NCBI GenBank assembly: GCA_945639195.1
Contig: CALZEE010000004.1
Location: 186,001 to 250,000, forward strand
DNA length: 64,000 bases
Direction of reading: 5' to 3'
Source of the DNA: an uncultured Ignatzschineria sp.
Lineage (GTDB): Bacteria > Pseudomonadota > Gammaproteobacteria > Cardiobacteriales > Wohlfahrtiimonadaceae
A program made the position numbers and the translations under genes. Below are positions 46,489-56,415 of this stretch, piece after piece; positions within the stretch are counted from its first letter, which is position 1; every line of letters starts with the position of its first letter. The notes beneath the pieces are model-generated. The model did no database searches. It was not told where the DNA came from and was given only the letters and a program-made list of their open reading frames with translations.

Positions 46489-47709
46489 TTAGGTCCGATA
46501 GTCTGCGTTGATTTTAACGTAATCATATGAAAGATCGCAGCCCCATGCAGTTGCTGTGCTTCCACCATTCATAAGATCTACAAAGATCGTCACGGTCTCT
46601 TCTTTTAAGAGCGCATCTAACGCATCTGCATCAAATGTCGAGCCTGAACCATTTTCCACGATCTGTACTTGTGTATCGCCATTTTCAATAAAGACTTGTA
46701 CCTTCATTGGGTCATATTCTGCGCCAGAGTTACCGACCGCACAGATAATACGTCCCCAGTTTGCATCTTCACCGAAGATCGCTGTTTTTACTAAGCTTGA
46801 CGTAATCACCGATTTAGCAACGCTTTGCGCATCGCTGAGTGATCTTGCATGCTCAACACGCACTTCAAGAAGCTTTGTTGCACCTTCACCATCACGCGCA
46901 ATCATTTTTGCAAGCGCTTGGTTGACCACATCGAGCGCACGCTTGAATTTCAAGTAAGCATCGCTGTTACTATCGATTAATGCGTTATTGGCTTTACCGT
47001 TAGCAAGGATAAATGCCGAGTCATTCGTACTCGTATCCCCATCAACAGAAATCATGTTATAGGAGGTATTTACACTCGCTGAGAATGCTTTTTGAAGCAT
47101 CTCTTTAGAAATATTGGCATCCGTTGTCAGCACGGCAATCATCGTTGCCATGTTTGGATGGATCATTCCTGATCCTTTTGCCATTCCTGAAATTGTGACC
47201 ACTTCGCCATCAAGCTCGAAGTAAACGGCAATCTCTTTTGGGGCGAGATCCGTTGTCATAATTGCTTCAGCCGCTTCATTGCCGCCTTCACGACTTAAGC
47301 TTGCAGGTACTGCATTGAGTCCTTTTCGGATGATGTCCATAGGAAGTTGCTTACCAATAACGCCTGTTGATGCTACAAAGATACTCTCTGTCTCAACATT
47401 CATCGCTTTAGCAATGATTTGGCACATTTCCAGCGCATTCGCATCACCCGCTTCACCCGTACAAGCATTGGCATTACCACTATTGATAATGATGCCTCGG
47501 TGGAAGTCATTTTTAACGAATCCTGCACAAAGATCGACAGGCGCCGCTCTGAATTTGTTTTGTGTAAGCGATACTGCTGCAATTGCAGGTTCTTCACTCC
47601 AGATAAATGAGAGATCTTTCTTACCACTCTCTTTTATCCCCGCGGTAATACCCGCAGCTTGAAATCCCGGGGTCGACGTAACCGTCCCGTCTTTCAAAAT
47701 TGTAATCAT
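46489..47709 (-). CDS. argJ: Glutamate N-acetyltransferase/amino-acid acetyltransferase ArgJ
   Basis: Recycles the acetyl group from N-acetylornithine to glutamate. 406 residues. The self-cleavage site is the Ala-Thr pair of MIHPNMATMIA (T189), whose Thr becomes the nucleophile of the beta chain. Presence of argJ implies the cyclic pathway; whether it is bifunctional cannot be read. Start supported by AGGAGAAGAGG. A terminator-like hairpin lies between argC and argJ. Confidence 0.97.
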   Translation of the reverse strand: MITILKDGTVTSTPGFQAAGITAGIKESGKKDLSFIWSEEPAIAAVSLTQNKFRAAPVDLCAGFVKNDFHRGIIINSGNANACTGEAGDANALEMCQIIAKAMNVETESIFVASTGVIGKQLPMDIIRKGLNAVPASLSREGGNEAAEAIMTTDLAPKEIAVYFELDGEVVTISGMAKGSGMIHPNMATMIAVLTTDANISKEMLQKAFSASVNTSYNMISVDGDTSTNDSAFILANGKANNALIDSNSDAYLKFKRALDVVNQALAKMIARDGEGATKLLEVRVEHARSLSDAQSVAKSVITSSLVKTAIFGEDANWGRIICAVGNSGAEYDPMKVQVFIENGDTQVQIVENGSGSTFDADALDALLKEETVTIFVDLMNGGSTATAWGCDLSYDYVKINADYRT

Positions 47710-47901
47710 CCTCTTCTCCTAAGTTTTGAAGACTAAATTGTCATAAAAATAGCATTCTTAAAACGGCGTAAAGTGCGATGAAGTAAAAGGCCTATTATTG
47801 ATCCTCTCTAACTTCTCATTTATCACGACTTTATGGGGTTTAAAGACCACTATTTGAGCCGACATTTAAACTTGTTAATGTTTTTAAGTGGCTCATGTTA
47901 A

Positions 47902-47929
47902 AAAAGATATCATCTCCATGATACCTTTT
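47902..47929 (-). terminator. Internal terminator-like hairpin between argC and argJ
   Basis: On the minus strand AAAAGGTATCAT pairs with ATGATATCTTTT (one G-T pair) around GGAG, followed by a T run. It lies 23 bases past the argC stop and could cut or attenuate transcription into argJBD. Confidence 0.75.
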
Positions 47930-47951
47930 AAAAATTCCTTGTTACGGTTAT

Positions 47952-48992
47952 TTATATATACATCGACAGTGCTGTCAATCCTGTCTCTTCTGGGAAGCCA
48001 AAGACAATATTCATGCTCTGAACCGCTTGTCCAGCAGCGCCTTTAATAAGGTTATCAATGGCAGCAATCACAATCACCTTGCCCCGTTCTTCATCGACTC
48101 TTACCGCAATATCGCAGAAGTTAGTGCCCCTGACATGACTTAGCTCTGGTAAACGCTTACGAACACGCACGAAAGGCTCATCTTTATAGAAAGCTTCGTA
48201 AAGTGCATACGCATCTGCTTCTGTGAGCGTCTCGCCTTTTTTAATATTGAAATAGATTGTTGATAAAATCCCTCGATTCACCGGCAATAGATGCGGTGTA
48301 AAGAGAATCTCTACCTTTTCATCCGTCAATTTCTCGAGCTCTTTTTCCATCTCAGGGCGATGACGATGAGAAAACAGACCATAAGGCTTAAAGTTCTCAT
48401 TCACTTCACAATAAAGAGACGTTGTTTTCGCATCACGCCCGGCACCCGTTGTGCCTGATTTAGAATCCACAATGATATCTGTTTCTACTTTTCCAGATTG
48501 CACAAGCGGCGCTGATCCTAAAATTGCAGACGTTGGGAAGCAGCCTGGTGAGGCGATGATCGGACTTGTTTTAATCAAGTCACGATGAAGCTCCGGCATT
48601 CCGTAAACCGCAAGATTACTCAGCTCTTTCGCTTTATGAGGCACTTTGTACCACGCTTCATAAGTATCCGTATCTTCAAAGCGGAAGTCCGCCCCAAGGT
48701 CGATCACTTTGACATTATTCTCATAAGCGGTTTTTGTGAGTTCTTGAGAAAGCCCGTGTGGCAATGCCATAAAGAGGAGATCGATCTCATCAATACGCGC
48801 CATGAAATCGCTATCTTTCAATAATACTTCGCTTAATCGTCCTTCAAAATTAGGATAAACGTCAGCAATATCCATGTCGGCATAAGATTTAGATGAGAGA
48901 AGCCTCACACTGACCTCGGGATGTTGCTCTAAAAGCCATAATAACTGCTGTCCGGCATAACCCGTAACCCCGATAATTCCGACCCTAATCAT
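47952..48992 (-). CDS. argC: N-acetyl-gamma-glutamyl-phosphate reductase
   Basis: Third step of arginine synthesis. 346 residues. NAD(P)-binding GVTGYAGQQLL at 8-18 and catalytic C151 in SPGCFPTS. First gene of the arg cluster on the minus strand. Start ATG at 48992 follows AGGAGAGG. No clear ARG box was found upstream by eye. Confidence 0.97.
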   Translation of the reverse strand: MIRVGIIGVTGYAGQQLLWLLEQHPEVSVRLLSSKSYADMDIADVYPNFEGRLSEVLLKDSDFMARIDEIDLLFMALPHGLSQELTKTAYENNVKVIDLGADFRFEDTDTYEAWYKVPHKAKELSNLAVYGMPELHRDLIKTSPIIASPGCFPTSAILGSAPLVQSGKVETDIIVDSKSGTTGAGRDAKTTSLYCEVNENFKPYGLFSHRHRPEMEKELEKLTDEKVEILFTPHLLPVNRGILSTIYFNIKKGETLTEADAYALYEAFYKDEPFVRVRKRLPELSHVRGTNFCDIAVRVDEERGKVIVIAAIDNLIKGAAGQAVQSMNIVFGFPEETGLTALSMYI

Positions 48993-49487
48993 TGCCTCTC
49001 CTAATTCTATTGTTGAACATGACGATTTTTACTGCCACTAAATGTTTATATTAAAGGTGCTCATCCGCCATAAAGCCGGAAACAGAGAGGATCAATCAAT
49101 CCTTTTCACCTTCATTTAAATCATTCGTGATCTTTTTATAGTGTTTTATAAGGGAATCCTACCGTAATATCTCACATTTGTATTACTGTGATACCCCATT
49201 AAATCAATGTAACAGGACTTATCCGCTTTTAAAAGACACGAAGCATTTAATTTTCACCTTTTTCTGCTAACCTCATTTTATTGATCGATATTTTGATTCG
49301 AGCAGTCGATAAAATCATGGCTTTTCGCTATAATCGCTCTGTTATCCCTATTCTTCAAAATGATTCGGACAAGTTATGATGATTGTCCTTCCCTTGAAGC
49401 AACCTTCATCAGGAGGCTTCATAAGCCATTTTATAAACCTTTTAAATTGACTGCGCGTCACTGTGCAATCGTTGATAGATCGCTACC
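48993..49487. other. Gap between divergent argC and waaC
   Basis: 495 bases with the promoters of argC (minus) and waaC (plus). A TATAAT at 49329-49334 may belong to the waaC promoter. No convincing ArgR box, RNA gene or small gene was seen. Confidence 0.4.
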
Positions 49488-50483
49488 ATGAAAAAATTGT
49501 TGCTTGTTAAAACATCCTCGATGGGAGATTTAATCCACACGTTTCCCGCGCTGACAGATCTCTCTGAAGCGTGTCCTCATCAATATGAGATTACGTGGGT
49601 CGTTGAGGAATCATTTGCCGATATCGCGAAAATGCACCCCATGACCAAAGAGGTGATTATCTTTGGTAGCCGTCGCTGGAAAAAGAATCTCTTTAAGCGT
49701 CAAACATGGCAAGAATTTGGGACCTTCAAGCAAGCGCTTCGTGCTGAAAAATGGGATCTCATCGTGGATTGCCAAGGTCTCTTTAAAAGTGCCGTGATCA
49801 CCAAGATTGCAGCGCAAAAAGGATCAATCCCAACTTACAGCTACTCCAAAGAATCTATCCGTGATAAATCTGCTGCCCGCTTTTATCAGCATGGTTTCTC
49901 TGTCGCTAAGGGGCTCACTGCCATTGAGCGTAACCGCCAGCTATTTGGCAAGATCTTCAACTATACGCCAAAGCCACTTGCCAATTTTGGGATTCAACAT
50001 TGGGATGAACAGTCAAAACTCACCCCTAATGTGCCTTTTGCTGCGCTGATTCATGGAACAAGCGCCGAGAACAAAGAATGGCCTGAAGAAAAATGGATCG
50101 AGATCGGCTTATGGCTTCGTGCCAAGGGCTTAATCTCCGTGCTCTTTTGGGGGAATAGCCGCGAACATGAACGTGCGCTTCGCATTGCAAGCCAAATTGA
50201 GGGCGCTATTGTGATGCCTCGCGTCTCGATTCATGAAGCCGGTTTGATTCTCTCCAAAGCATCGCTCATTATTGCCGTAGATACTGGTTTTGCGCACCTA
50301 GCCAATACCCAAGACCGCCCTGTTATTGGGCTCTTCTTAGGAAGCCATGCCAATTATGCTGGCGTGATTCCTACCAAGCACAATCCGCATGCCGTTAATC
50401 TTGGGGGGAAAGGGCTTAACCCTGAAGTCTCTGAGGTAATTGCGGTGATTGAATCTTATCAGCTCGATTTCCCAACTCCTTAA
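49488..50483 (+). CDS. waaC: Lipopolysaccharide heptosyltransferase I
   Basis: Adds the first L-glycero-D-manno-heptose to Kdo of lipid A core at the inner face of the membrane. 331 residues, GT9 fold: LLVKTSSMGDLIHTFPALTD at the N-terminus, LIVDCQGLFKS near 90, and the ADP-heptose site IAVDTGFAHLAN near 265. This is firm evidence of a Gram-negative LPS maker. No other core genes adjoin. Confidence 0.95.
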   Translation: MKKLLLVKTSSMGDLIHTFPALTDLSEACPHQYEITWVVEESFADIAKMHPMTKEVIIFGSRRWKKNLFKRQTWQEFGTFKQALRAEKWDLIVDCQGLFKSAVITKIAAQKGSIPTYSYSKESIRDKSAARFYQHGFSVAKGLTAIERNRQLFGKIFNYTPKPLANFGIQHWDEQSKLTPNVPFAALIHGTSAENKEWPEEKWIEIGLWLRAKGLISVLFWGNSREHERALRIASQIEGAIVMPRVSIHEAGLILSKASLIIAVDTGFAHLANTQDRPVIGLFLGSHANYAGVIPTKHNPHAVNLGGKGLNPEVSEVIAVIESYQLDFPTP

Positions 50484-50566
50484 GGCAGATGAAAATCGAG
50501 AAGTAATAGAAGGGTCCCAGAAGCCCTCATTCAGCCACTTTCGACAATTCAAAGTATCAAAAACTC

Positions 50567-50603
50567 AAAAAGCGATCATGGAACGATCTATGATCGCTTT
50601 TTT
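50567..50603. terminator. Bidirectional terminator after waaC
   Basis: Perfect 13-bp stem AAAAAGCGATCAT / ATGATCGCTTTTT with a ten-base loop, between convergent waaC and the VanZ-like gene. Confidence 0.92.
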
Positions 50604-50614
50604 AATGCAACGTC

Positions 50615-51058
50615 TTAAGAAGCTATTCTTAAACAATATCGCCACACAATGATGCCGGCAATAATGCCACAACTATCCGCGACAAAATCCCAAAGATCCC
50701 CACCACGCCCAGGGATCCATATTTCCTGAATAACTTCACTCAAGCCGGCAAATAGCAACAGTAATCCTAGCGTCATAAATGTGAGAACACCCTCTCTTTT
50801 ATGCAGGCAGCCCTGTATTGAATAACATGCTGACTCAATCACTTTAAAAGCCAAAATCGAAAGGATTAAAAAACCGATAAAATGCACGACTTTATCAATT
50901 TGCGGAATGAGAAAGATCTTGGGGTTCGGCACTTCGCTCCCCGGTAAAAAGAGAATCAAGAGCATTACAATACTCCAAAAGAGCAATCCTAACTGCCAGT
51001 AACCAGCATACTTGCGTTGATATCTTCTACTAAGTGCTTCGCTCTCTCGATCAATCAT
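50615..51058 (-). CDS. VanZ-like membrane protein
   Basis: 147 residues, four membrane helices. IPQIDKVVHFIGFLILSIL and GLSEVIQEIWIPGRGGDLWDFVADSCGIIAG carry the two conserved polar motifs of VanZ-like proteins (PF04892). Function outside glycopeptide resistance clusters is unknown. Start at ATG 51058 preferred over an upstream GTG. Confidence 0.88.
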   Translation of the reverse strand: MIDRESEALSRRYQRKYAGYWQLGLLFWSIVMLLILFLPGSEVPNPKIFLIPQIDKVVHFIGFLILSILAFKVIESACYSIQGCLHKREGVLTFMTLGLLLLFAGLSEVIQEIWIPGRGGDLWDFVADSCGIIAGIIVWRYCLRIAS

Positions 51059-51111
51059 TGCCGCTTCTCTCACTTCTCATTACTCGGATCTCTAGCATCC
51101 ATCACCACGCA

Positions 51112-51456
51112 TTAACTGATCAATGAAAAGAGATAGAGAAAACCATTCAATGCTGCAACGCCAATAATGACGCTCAAGAATACATTACGCATCCAGATAT
51201 AACTCAAGAGCACTAATAAGAGTGCACCCAATTTTGAAATAACCCCCATCACGTCAGGTGCAGCAAAATTGATCTCCATACTATGGACGATCAACACCAT
51301 CATGACACTTAAAGGGAGCGCATAATTGAGATACCTCAGTAGATGAGAGTTCAGGAATCTGCGAGGTACAAATGTCGGAAATGCGCGTAAAATAAAGGTG
51401 ATAATGCCCATTAAGAAAATACTGATGATTAATGCCGTAATTGTCATTCCACCCAT
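51112..51456 (-). CDS. azlD: AzlD-family branched-chain amino-acid exporter subunit
   Basis: 114 residues, three or four helices, with ITFILRAFPTFVPRRFLNSHLLRYLNYALPLSVMMVLIV as the family pattern. It works with AzlC as a two-component exporter of branched-chain amino acids (YgaZH type). The start codon overlaps the azlC stop by one base. Confidence 0.93.
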   Translation of the reverse strand: MGGMTITALIISIFLMGIITFILRAFPTFVPRRFLNSHLLRYLNYALPLSVMMVLIVHSMEINFAAPDVMGVISKLGALLLVLLSYIWMRNVFLSVIIGVAALNGFLYLFSLIS

Positions 51457-52142
51457 TAGTCAATACTCCCTTTATTCGTTAAAGCGCCCCGCACTAAAAT
51501 AAAAATCACCGATGCGATTAGCGCCATTAACAGCACATATTCGGGGATTATGATCATCATTAGAACGTAAAATACAAGTGCCACAATACTCGGCCACCAG
51601 ATGCGTTTCTGCTTCATCTGTTCGTACCATAAAATGACAAAGAGTGCCGGCAATGCAAACTCTAAATGAGGGACAAACTTCGCCAACTGATCGCCAGCGA
51701 TAATGCCAACAATTGTCGCTATCACCCAGTAGCTATGGACTAATAGCGATATTTTCGGGAAAAATCCTCTCTGCGCATCTGGTGATAAACTCGTCATGAC
51801 TGAAAAGCATTCATCTGTCAGGCAAAAGAGACAATATGCTTTTTTAAATGGGTTCTTCGGCAAGATATCTACCAATGGAAGTGCATAAAATACGTGTCGA
51901 AGATTGATCACTAAAGTATTCACACTCAGATTAAAAATCCCGGCACCTGTTGCAACTAATGGAATCGCTGCATATTGTGCCGCGCCAGAAAAGACAATAA
52001 TAGAGATCATGATCGTCATCCACCAAGGAATACCAGCCGCACTCGCTAATACCCCAAATGCCATTCCGGCAGGCGCATAACCCATCGCCACTGGTGAGGT
52101 GATTTTTAATGCTCGACGCCAACTAAATAGATTGTCCCCCAT
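51456..52142 (-). CDS. azlC: AzlC-family branched-chain amino-acid exporter subunit
   Basis: 228 residues, six or more helices. PVAMGYAPAGMAFGVLASAAGIPWW and FSGAAQYAAIPLVATGAG are the AzlC signature; LTDECFSV is also typical. The start at ATG 52142 is preferred; a TTG ten codons upstream is open, and an AGGGGG lies 12 bases before the ATG. One-base overlap with azlD shows coupling. Confidence 0.93.
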   Translation of the reverse strand: MGDNLFSWRRALKITSPVAMGYAPAGMAFGVLASAAGIPWWMTIMISIIVFSGAAQYAAIPLVATGAGIFNLSVNTLVINLRHVFYALPLVDILPKNPFKKAYCLFCLTDECFSVMTSLSPDAQRGFFPKISLLVHSYWVIATIVGIIAGDQLAKFVPHLEFALPALFVILWYEQMKQKRIWWPSIVALVFYVLMMIIIPEYVLLMALIASVIFILVRGALTNKGSID

Positions 52143-52245
52143 GATGAAACTGATCCCCCTGATCTTTAACAATATGATTCTGAATAATTTTTGTTTTTAT
52201 AATTTTGATATTAATATGGGTACTATTGCTTATTTGATGCGTCTT

Positions 52246-52884
52246 TTACTTCTCTGCTTCAGAGCTTTTCGAGAGTTGTTTCTCATCAAGATAATACTCC
52301 AGATGTGTTAGAAGTGTTGCTTCTACAGCTTCAAGGCTTATCTCTTTGCTAGTAAGATCACGCATTTGTGTGACCTCTAGCCCTTGATAACCGCAAGGAT
52401 TAATCCCTTTAAAAGGGGTAAGATCCATATCCACATTAAGGCTTAAACCATGATAAACAGCCCCTTTACGAATTCTTAAACCTAATGCCGCAATTTTTTT
52501 GCCACTCACATAAACCCCCGGTGCACTCACATCGCCATTACCAACAATGCCGTAAGATTTTAAAGTGGCGATAATCGCATTTTCTAACGCACGAATGAGT
52601 GATCGTACGCCACAATGACGTGCCTTAAAATTAATAAGGGTATAAACCACAATCTGCCCCGGGCCATGATAAGTCACCTGCCCCCCTCGATCAACTTTCA
52701 CAATCGGAATATTATGCGCATTTAGAATATGCTCTGGCTTTCCGTTTTGCCCCTGCGTATAAACCGCGGGATGCTCTACTACCCACAGCTCATCAGCCGT
52801 TTCACTCGTTCTATTTTCGGTAAAAGCCTGCATCGCCTCATACACTTCCTGATAAGGCTGTAATCCTAAATATTGCACTTTCAT
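52246..52884 (-). CDS. lipB: Octanoyltransferase LipB
   Basis: Transfers octanoate from acyl carrier protein to lipoyl domains. 212 residues. RGGQVTYHGPGQIVVY at 66-81 is the family signature, K130 in SGKKIAALGLRI and C164 in GINPCGYQG are the catalytic pair. lipA is not adjacent. An inverted pair of TGCCGG/CCGGCA words lies upstream (52946-52986). Confidence 0.96.
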   Translation of the reverse strand: MKVQYLGLQPYQEVYEAMQAFTENRTSETADELWVVEHPAVYTQGQNGKPEHILNAHNIPIVKVDRGGQVTYHGPGQIVVYTLINFKARHCGVRSLIRALENAIIATLKSYGIVGNGDVSAPGVYVSGKKIAALGLRIRKGAVYHGLSLNVDMDLTPFKGINPCGYQGLEVTQMRDLTSKEISLEAVEATLLTHLEYYLDEKQLSKSSEAEK

Positions 52885-53298
52885 AAATAACTCTTTAACT
52901 AACGTCTTGAATGGTTAATCCGTTTTACAGTGAAATGGAAAATAATGCCGGGATTATCTTCAATAAAATGCAAGATTCTCCGGCAATAGATTCTTGATTG
53001 TCTGCAAATGTACTCGAATCATTGTACCTGATTTTGTAAATTCATCCGGACAATCTCCCCCACTTATAGCGGCGTATTTATCAATATTAAAAGAACCTTT
53101 AATCATGAATGTAGGAGGGAAATCCCCCGATTCATCTAGTATCGAATTATTCACCCCGATATTTTTTAAAAAAATCTTCAAGAACTTTCGCGATAAAAAA
53201 AGCACTCATTCCTCAGAATCAGTGCTTTTTTTTTGAGTTTTTGAGAATCAGCCGTTTATGCTGAATCGCACACATCCATTATCAATCCCCCTTGGCTG
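52885..53298. other. Gap between lipB and the RND pump gene
   Basis: 414 bases. It holds AATGCCGGG at about 52944 and CTCCGGCAATA at about 52979 in inverted orientation, and the RND terminator at 53195-53234. Two short open frames facing each other here lack ribosome sites and homology that I recognise. Confidence 0.45.
53195..53234 (-). terminator. Terminator after the RND pump operon
   Basis: AAAAAAAGCACT / AGTGCTTTTTTT with a 14-base loop, 65 bases past the stop at 53299; long T runs on both strands. Confidence 0.9.
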
Positions 53299-56200
53299 CT
53301 ACGCCTCATCCGCTTGATAATTTAGTGCCTCATTCATTTGGCCACCGCGTCCCCCAATAAAGAGGTAAATCACGGGCACAATAATTAAGGTTAATAGGGT
53401 TCCAACCCCCATTCCACCAACAATCACCCAGCCAATCGCTTGACGAGATTCCGCACCAGCGCCTACTGCCAAAGCAAGCGGGACAGAGCCAAGCACCATC
53501 GCGCCTGTGGTCATCAAAATAGGACGTAAACGGAGTGTTGCTGATCGGACAATCGCTGTCAGCTTCGTTTCACCTTCGGCTACGATCTGATTAGCGAACT
53601 CTACAATTAAAATCCCGTGTTTTGTAATCAATCCTACTAATGTGACCAGCCCTATCTGACTATAAATATTGATCGATCCACCCGATAAGTAGAGCGCGCC
53701 GAGCGCCCCAAAACCAGCAAGGGGAACACTAAAGAGAATAATAAAGGGATCAACCCACGATTCAAATTGCGCCGCTAATACGAGATAGATAAACACTAAT
53801 GCCATCAAGAAGATCATGATCATTGATGCTCCCGACTCAATAAATTCTCTCGATGAACCTTGATAATCGAGCATTGCTTCAGGAATCACTTCTCGAATAA
53901 TGTTCTCAACCATCATAATTCCTTCACCTTGAGAAACTCCCGCTTGTAAGTTTGCAGAAATCGTGACCGATCGCAGCTTATTAAAGTGACGCAAGTTTTG
54001 AGGGGCAATCACCTCTTCAACGGTTACAAAGTTCGATAATGGCACCATCTCCCCATGTTGGGATCGCACATAAATACCCTCTAAGTCTCGCGGCTGGCTT
54101 CTTTTTTGGGGATCAACTTGCACTAGAACGTCATATTGCTCGGCGCCTTCTTTATAACGTGTCACATTTCTACCACCGAGTGCTGTTTCAAGCGTTCGAC
54201 CGACAACAGAAACATCAATCCCTAGTAACGCAAGTTTCTCACGATCGACATACACTTCTAGTTGAGGAGTATTCATTCGTAGATCATTATCAGGGGAAAT
54301 TAAAATATCGTTTTCACGCATCTTCTCCATAATCATCGTTACTTGATGATCTAAATCCTCAAAGGAATCATTTGATCGAATCACAATCTGAACATCTTTA
54401 GAGTCGCCTCGTTGCCCAAGAGATTGCGGATTACTTGCAAAAACACGAAGTCCTAAAGCAATATCTCTAAAGCCTTTATTCAATCTTGAGGTAATCTCCA
54501 TCTGCGATTCGCTACGATCATCCCAATCTGGCAGTGTGACAAAGCTCAGCGCGCCCATTGCAATGCCGGAGATCGCGTACACAATCGTGCCATCATCTAA
54601 ATTCTCCAGCAGATGATCTTCTACTTCTGTAAAGTAACGATCTGTAAAATCAACCGTCGCCCCTTCCGGCGTGATCGCAGCGATACGAATCATTCCTCGA
54701 TCTTCTGTCGGCGATAGCTCTTGTGGTAATTCAAAATAAAGAAGCGCTGTTACGCCAATTAACCCAACCATGGCGAGTATGACAAAATAACGTGCTTTTA
54801 AAACAAATCGTAGGAAGCGCTCGTATAGATTCGTCATCCCCACTAAAAATGCTTCAACTGCATTAGAAAGCGGGCTGAGTAACTTCCCTAAACCTTTAGA
54901 TTTCTTCGCCTCATCTTCTTCTTTACTCGTTAAAAGACGCGAACACATCATTGGTGAGAGCGTTAATGCCGTAAATCCTGAGATTAATACTGCAACAGAG
55001 AGCGTTACCGCAAACTCAACGAAGAGTTGCCCAATTCGCCCCTGAGTAAAGGTGAGGGGTAAAAATACCGCAGCTAACGTAATCGTCATCGCGACAATCG
55101 CAAATCCAATCTCTTTTGAGCCCACAAAAGCTGCCTTAATCGGACTCATTCCCGCTTCAATATGACGATGAATATTCTCCAACATCACAATCGCATCATC
55201 CACTACAAGTCCGATTGCCAATACAAAGGCTAAGAGCGTTAATGTATTGATAGAATACCCAAGAAGATACATCGCAAAGAGCGATCCAATCAACGAAATA
55301 GGCACTGTCACCATCGGAATTAAGGTCGCTCTCCAGCTACGCAAGAATACAAAAATAATTAAACCAACAAAAATTAAGGCTTCAATAATTGTGACTTGAA
55401 CAGAGTTCAAAGATTTATTAATAAATACCGAAGAGTCTGATGTTACGGCAATCTGTACGCCATCTGGCAATGTCTCTTGCAATCTTGGTAACAGGTTACG
55501 AATATCCTCAGAGAGCGTTAAGGGGTTTGCGACAGATTGCTTAATCACAGCAATCCCGATTCCAGGCTTCCCATTTAATCGAGGTCTTGATGTCTCTTCT
55601 GCACCACCAAGTTCCACCAATGCAACATCACTTAATCGAACTAAGGGACGATTCTTTTCTACCGCATTATCCGCAACCTTAATGATGATATTTCTAAACT
55701 CTTCAACTTTATTTAAGTCTGTTCTAGCCACAATCGAGAATTCTTGAGTGGAACTCTTAATTGTTCCGGCAGGAATCTCGACGTTCTGCGCACGTAAAGC
55801 AGACTCTACATCATTAACAGTTACATCTAAAATCGCCAGCTTTTGAGGGTCAATCCAGATCCGCATTACCGGCTCTCTTCCTCCCCAAAGTGTGACGTTT
55901 GCCACTCCTTCAAGCAATTCAATTTGTGGCTGGACTGTCGTTTCCACCATCTTAGTCAGCTCAACAGCACTGTGTTGATCGCTTGAAAGTGCCAGAATCA
56001 CAACAGGGTCCGCATCAGAATCGGATTTTTGGATAATCGGATCATCCACCTCATCCGGCAACATACGCTTTGCCCGAGCAACACGATCTCGCACATCATT
56101 TGCGGCATCTTCGATATTCTTTGTCGGATTAAAGTTAATGTTGATAGCTGAGTTACCGCGTCGTGAGTTAGATTCGATAAAGTCGATTCCATCAACACTT

Positions 56201-56415
56201 GTAACAGCATCCTCAATGATCTTTGTCACCTGCGTCTCAATAATCTCAGGACTCGCCCCTTGATAGTTGGTACGAATACTGATGACGGGAAAATCAATAT
56301 CGGGATATTCACGGATCGACATACGATCAAGCCCGATCAGCCCGAGTAATATTAGAACAATATTAATAACAATCGCAAAAACAGGGCGTTTAATGGAGAC
56401 TTCTGATAATTTCAT
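53299..56415 (-). CDS. RND-family efflux pump inner-membrane transporter
   Basis: 1038 residues, the usual length of hydrophobe/amphiphile efflux proteins. Twelve helices and two large periplasmic loops are evident. The proton-relay aspartates are D406-D407 in IGLVVDDAIVMLEN, and the partner Lys lies in GLITKHGILIVEFANQ. N-terminal SIKRPVFAIVINIVLILLG and FPVISIRTNYQGASPEIIE point to the MexK/MdtB-like branch rather than AcrB. Substrates cannot be read. Its ATG overlaps the adaptor stop by one base (TAATG). No tolC-like gene or regulator adjoins. Confidence 0.95.
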   Translation of the reverse strand: MKLSEVSIKRPVFAIVINIVLILLGLIGLDRMSIREYPDIDFPVISIRTNYQGASPEIIETQVTKIIEDAVTSVDGIDFIESNSRRGNSAININFNPTKNIEDAANDVRDRVARAKRMLPDEVDDPIIQKSDSDADPVVILALSSDQHSAVELTKMVETTVQPQIELLEGVANVTLWGGREPVMRIWIDPQKLAILDVTVNDVESALRAQNVEIPAGTIKSSTQEFSIVARTDLNKVEEFRNIIIKVADNAVEKNRPLVRLSDVALVELGGAEETSRPRLNGKPGIGIAVIKQSVANPLTLSEDIRNLLPRLQETLPDGVQIAVTSDSSVFINKSLNSVQVTIIEALIFVGLIIFVFLRSWRATLIPMVTVPISLIGSLFAMYLLGYSINTLTLLAFVLAIGLVVDDAIVMLENIHRHIEAGMSPIKAAFVGSKEIGFAIVAMTITLAAVFLPLTFTQGRIGQLFVEFAVTLSVAVLISGFTALTLSPMMCSRLLTSKEEDEAKKSKGLGKLLSPLSNAVEAFLVGMTNLYERFLRFVLKARYFVILAMVGLIGVTALLYFELPQELSPTEDRGMIRIAAITPEGATVDFTDRYFTEVEDHLLENLDDGTIVYAISGIAMGALSFVTLPDWDDRSESQMEITSRLNKGFRDIALGLRVFASNPQSLGQRGDSKDVQIVIRSNDSFEDLDHQVTMIMEKMRENDILISPDNDLRMNTPQLEVYVDREKLALLGIDVSVVGRTLETALGGRNVTRYKEGAEQYDVLVQVDPQKRSQPRDLEGIYVRSQHGEMVPLSNFVTVEEVIAPQNLRHFNKLRSVTISANLQAGVSQGEGIMMVENIIREVIPEAMLDYQGSSREFIESGASMIMIFLMALVFIYLVLAAQFESWVDPFIILFSVPLAGFGALGALYLSGGSINIYSQIGLVTLVGLITKHGILIVEFANQIVAEGETKLTAIVRSATLRLRPILMTTGAMVLGSVPLALAVGAGAESRQAIGWVIVGGMGVGTLLTLIIVPVIYLFIGGRGGQMNEALNYQADEA

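Noticed and set aside
48993..49487. ARG box upstream of argC
   Set aside because: No pair of TNTGAAT-type half-sites with correct spacing was found.
52960..53236. Two facing 80-codon frames between lipB and the RND gene
   Set aside because: They are near-complementary readings of the same DNA, lack ribosome sites and run into the terminator.
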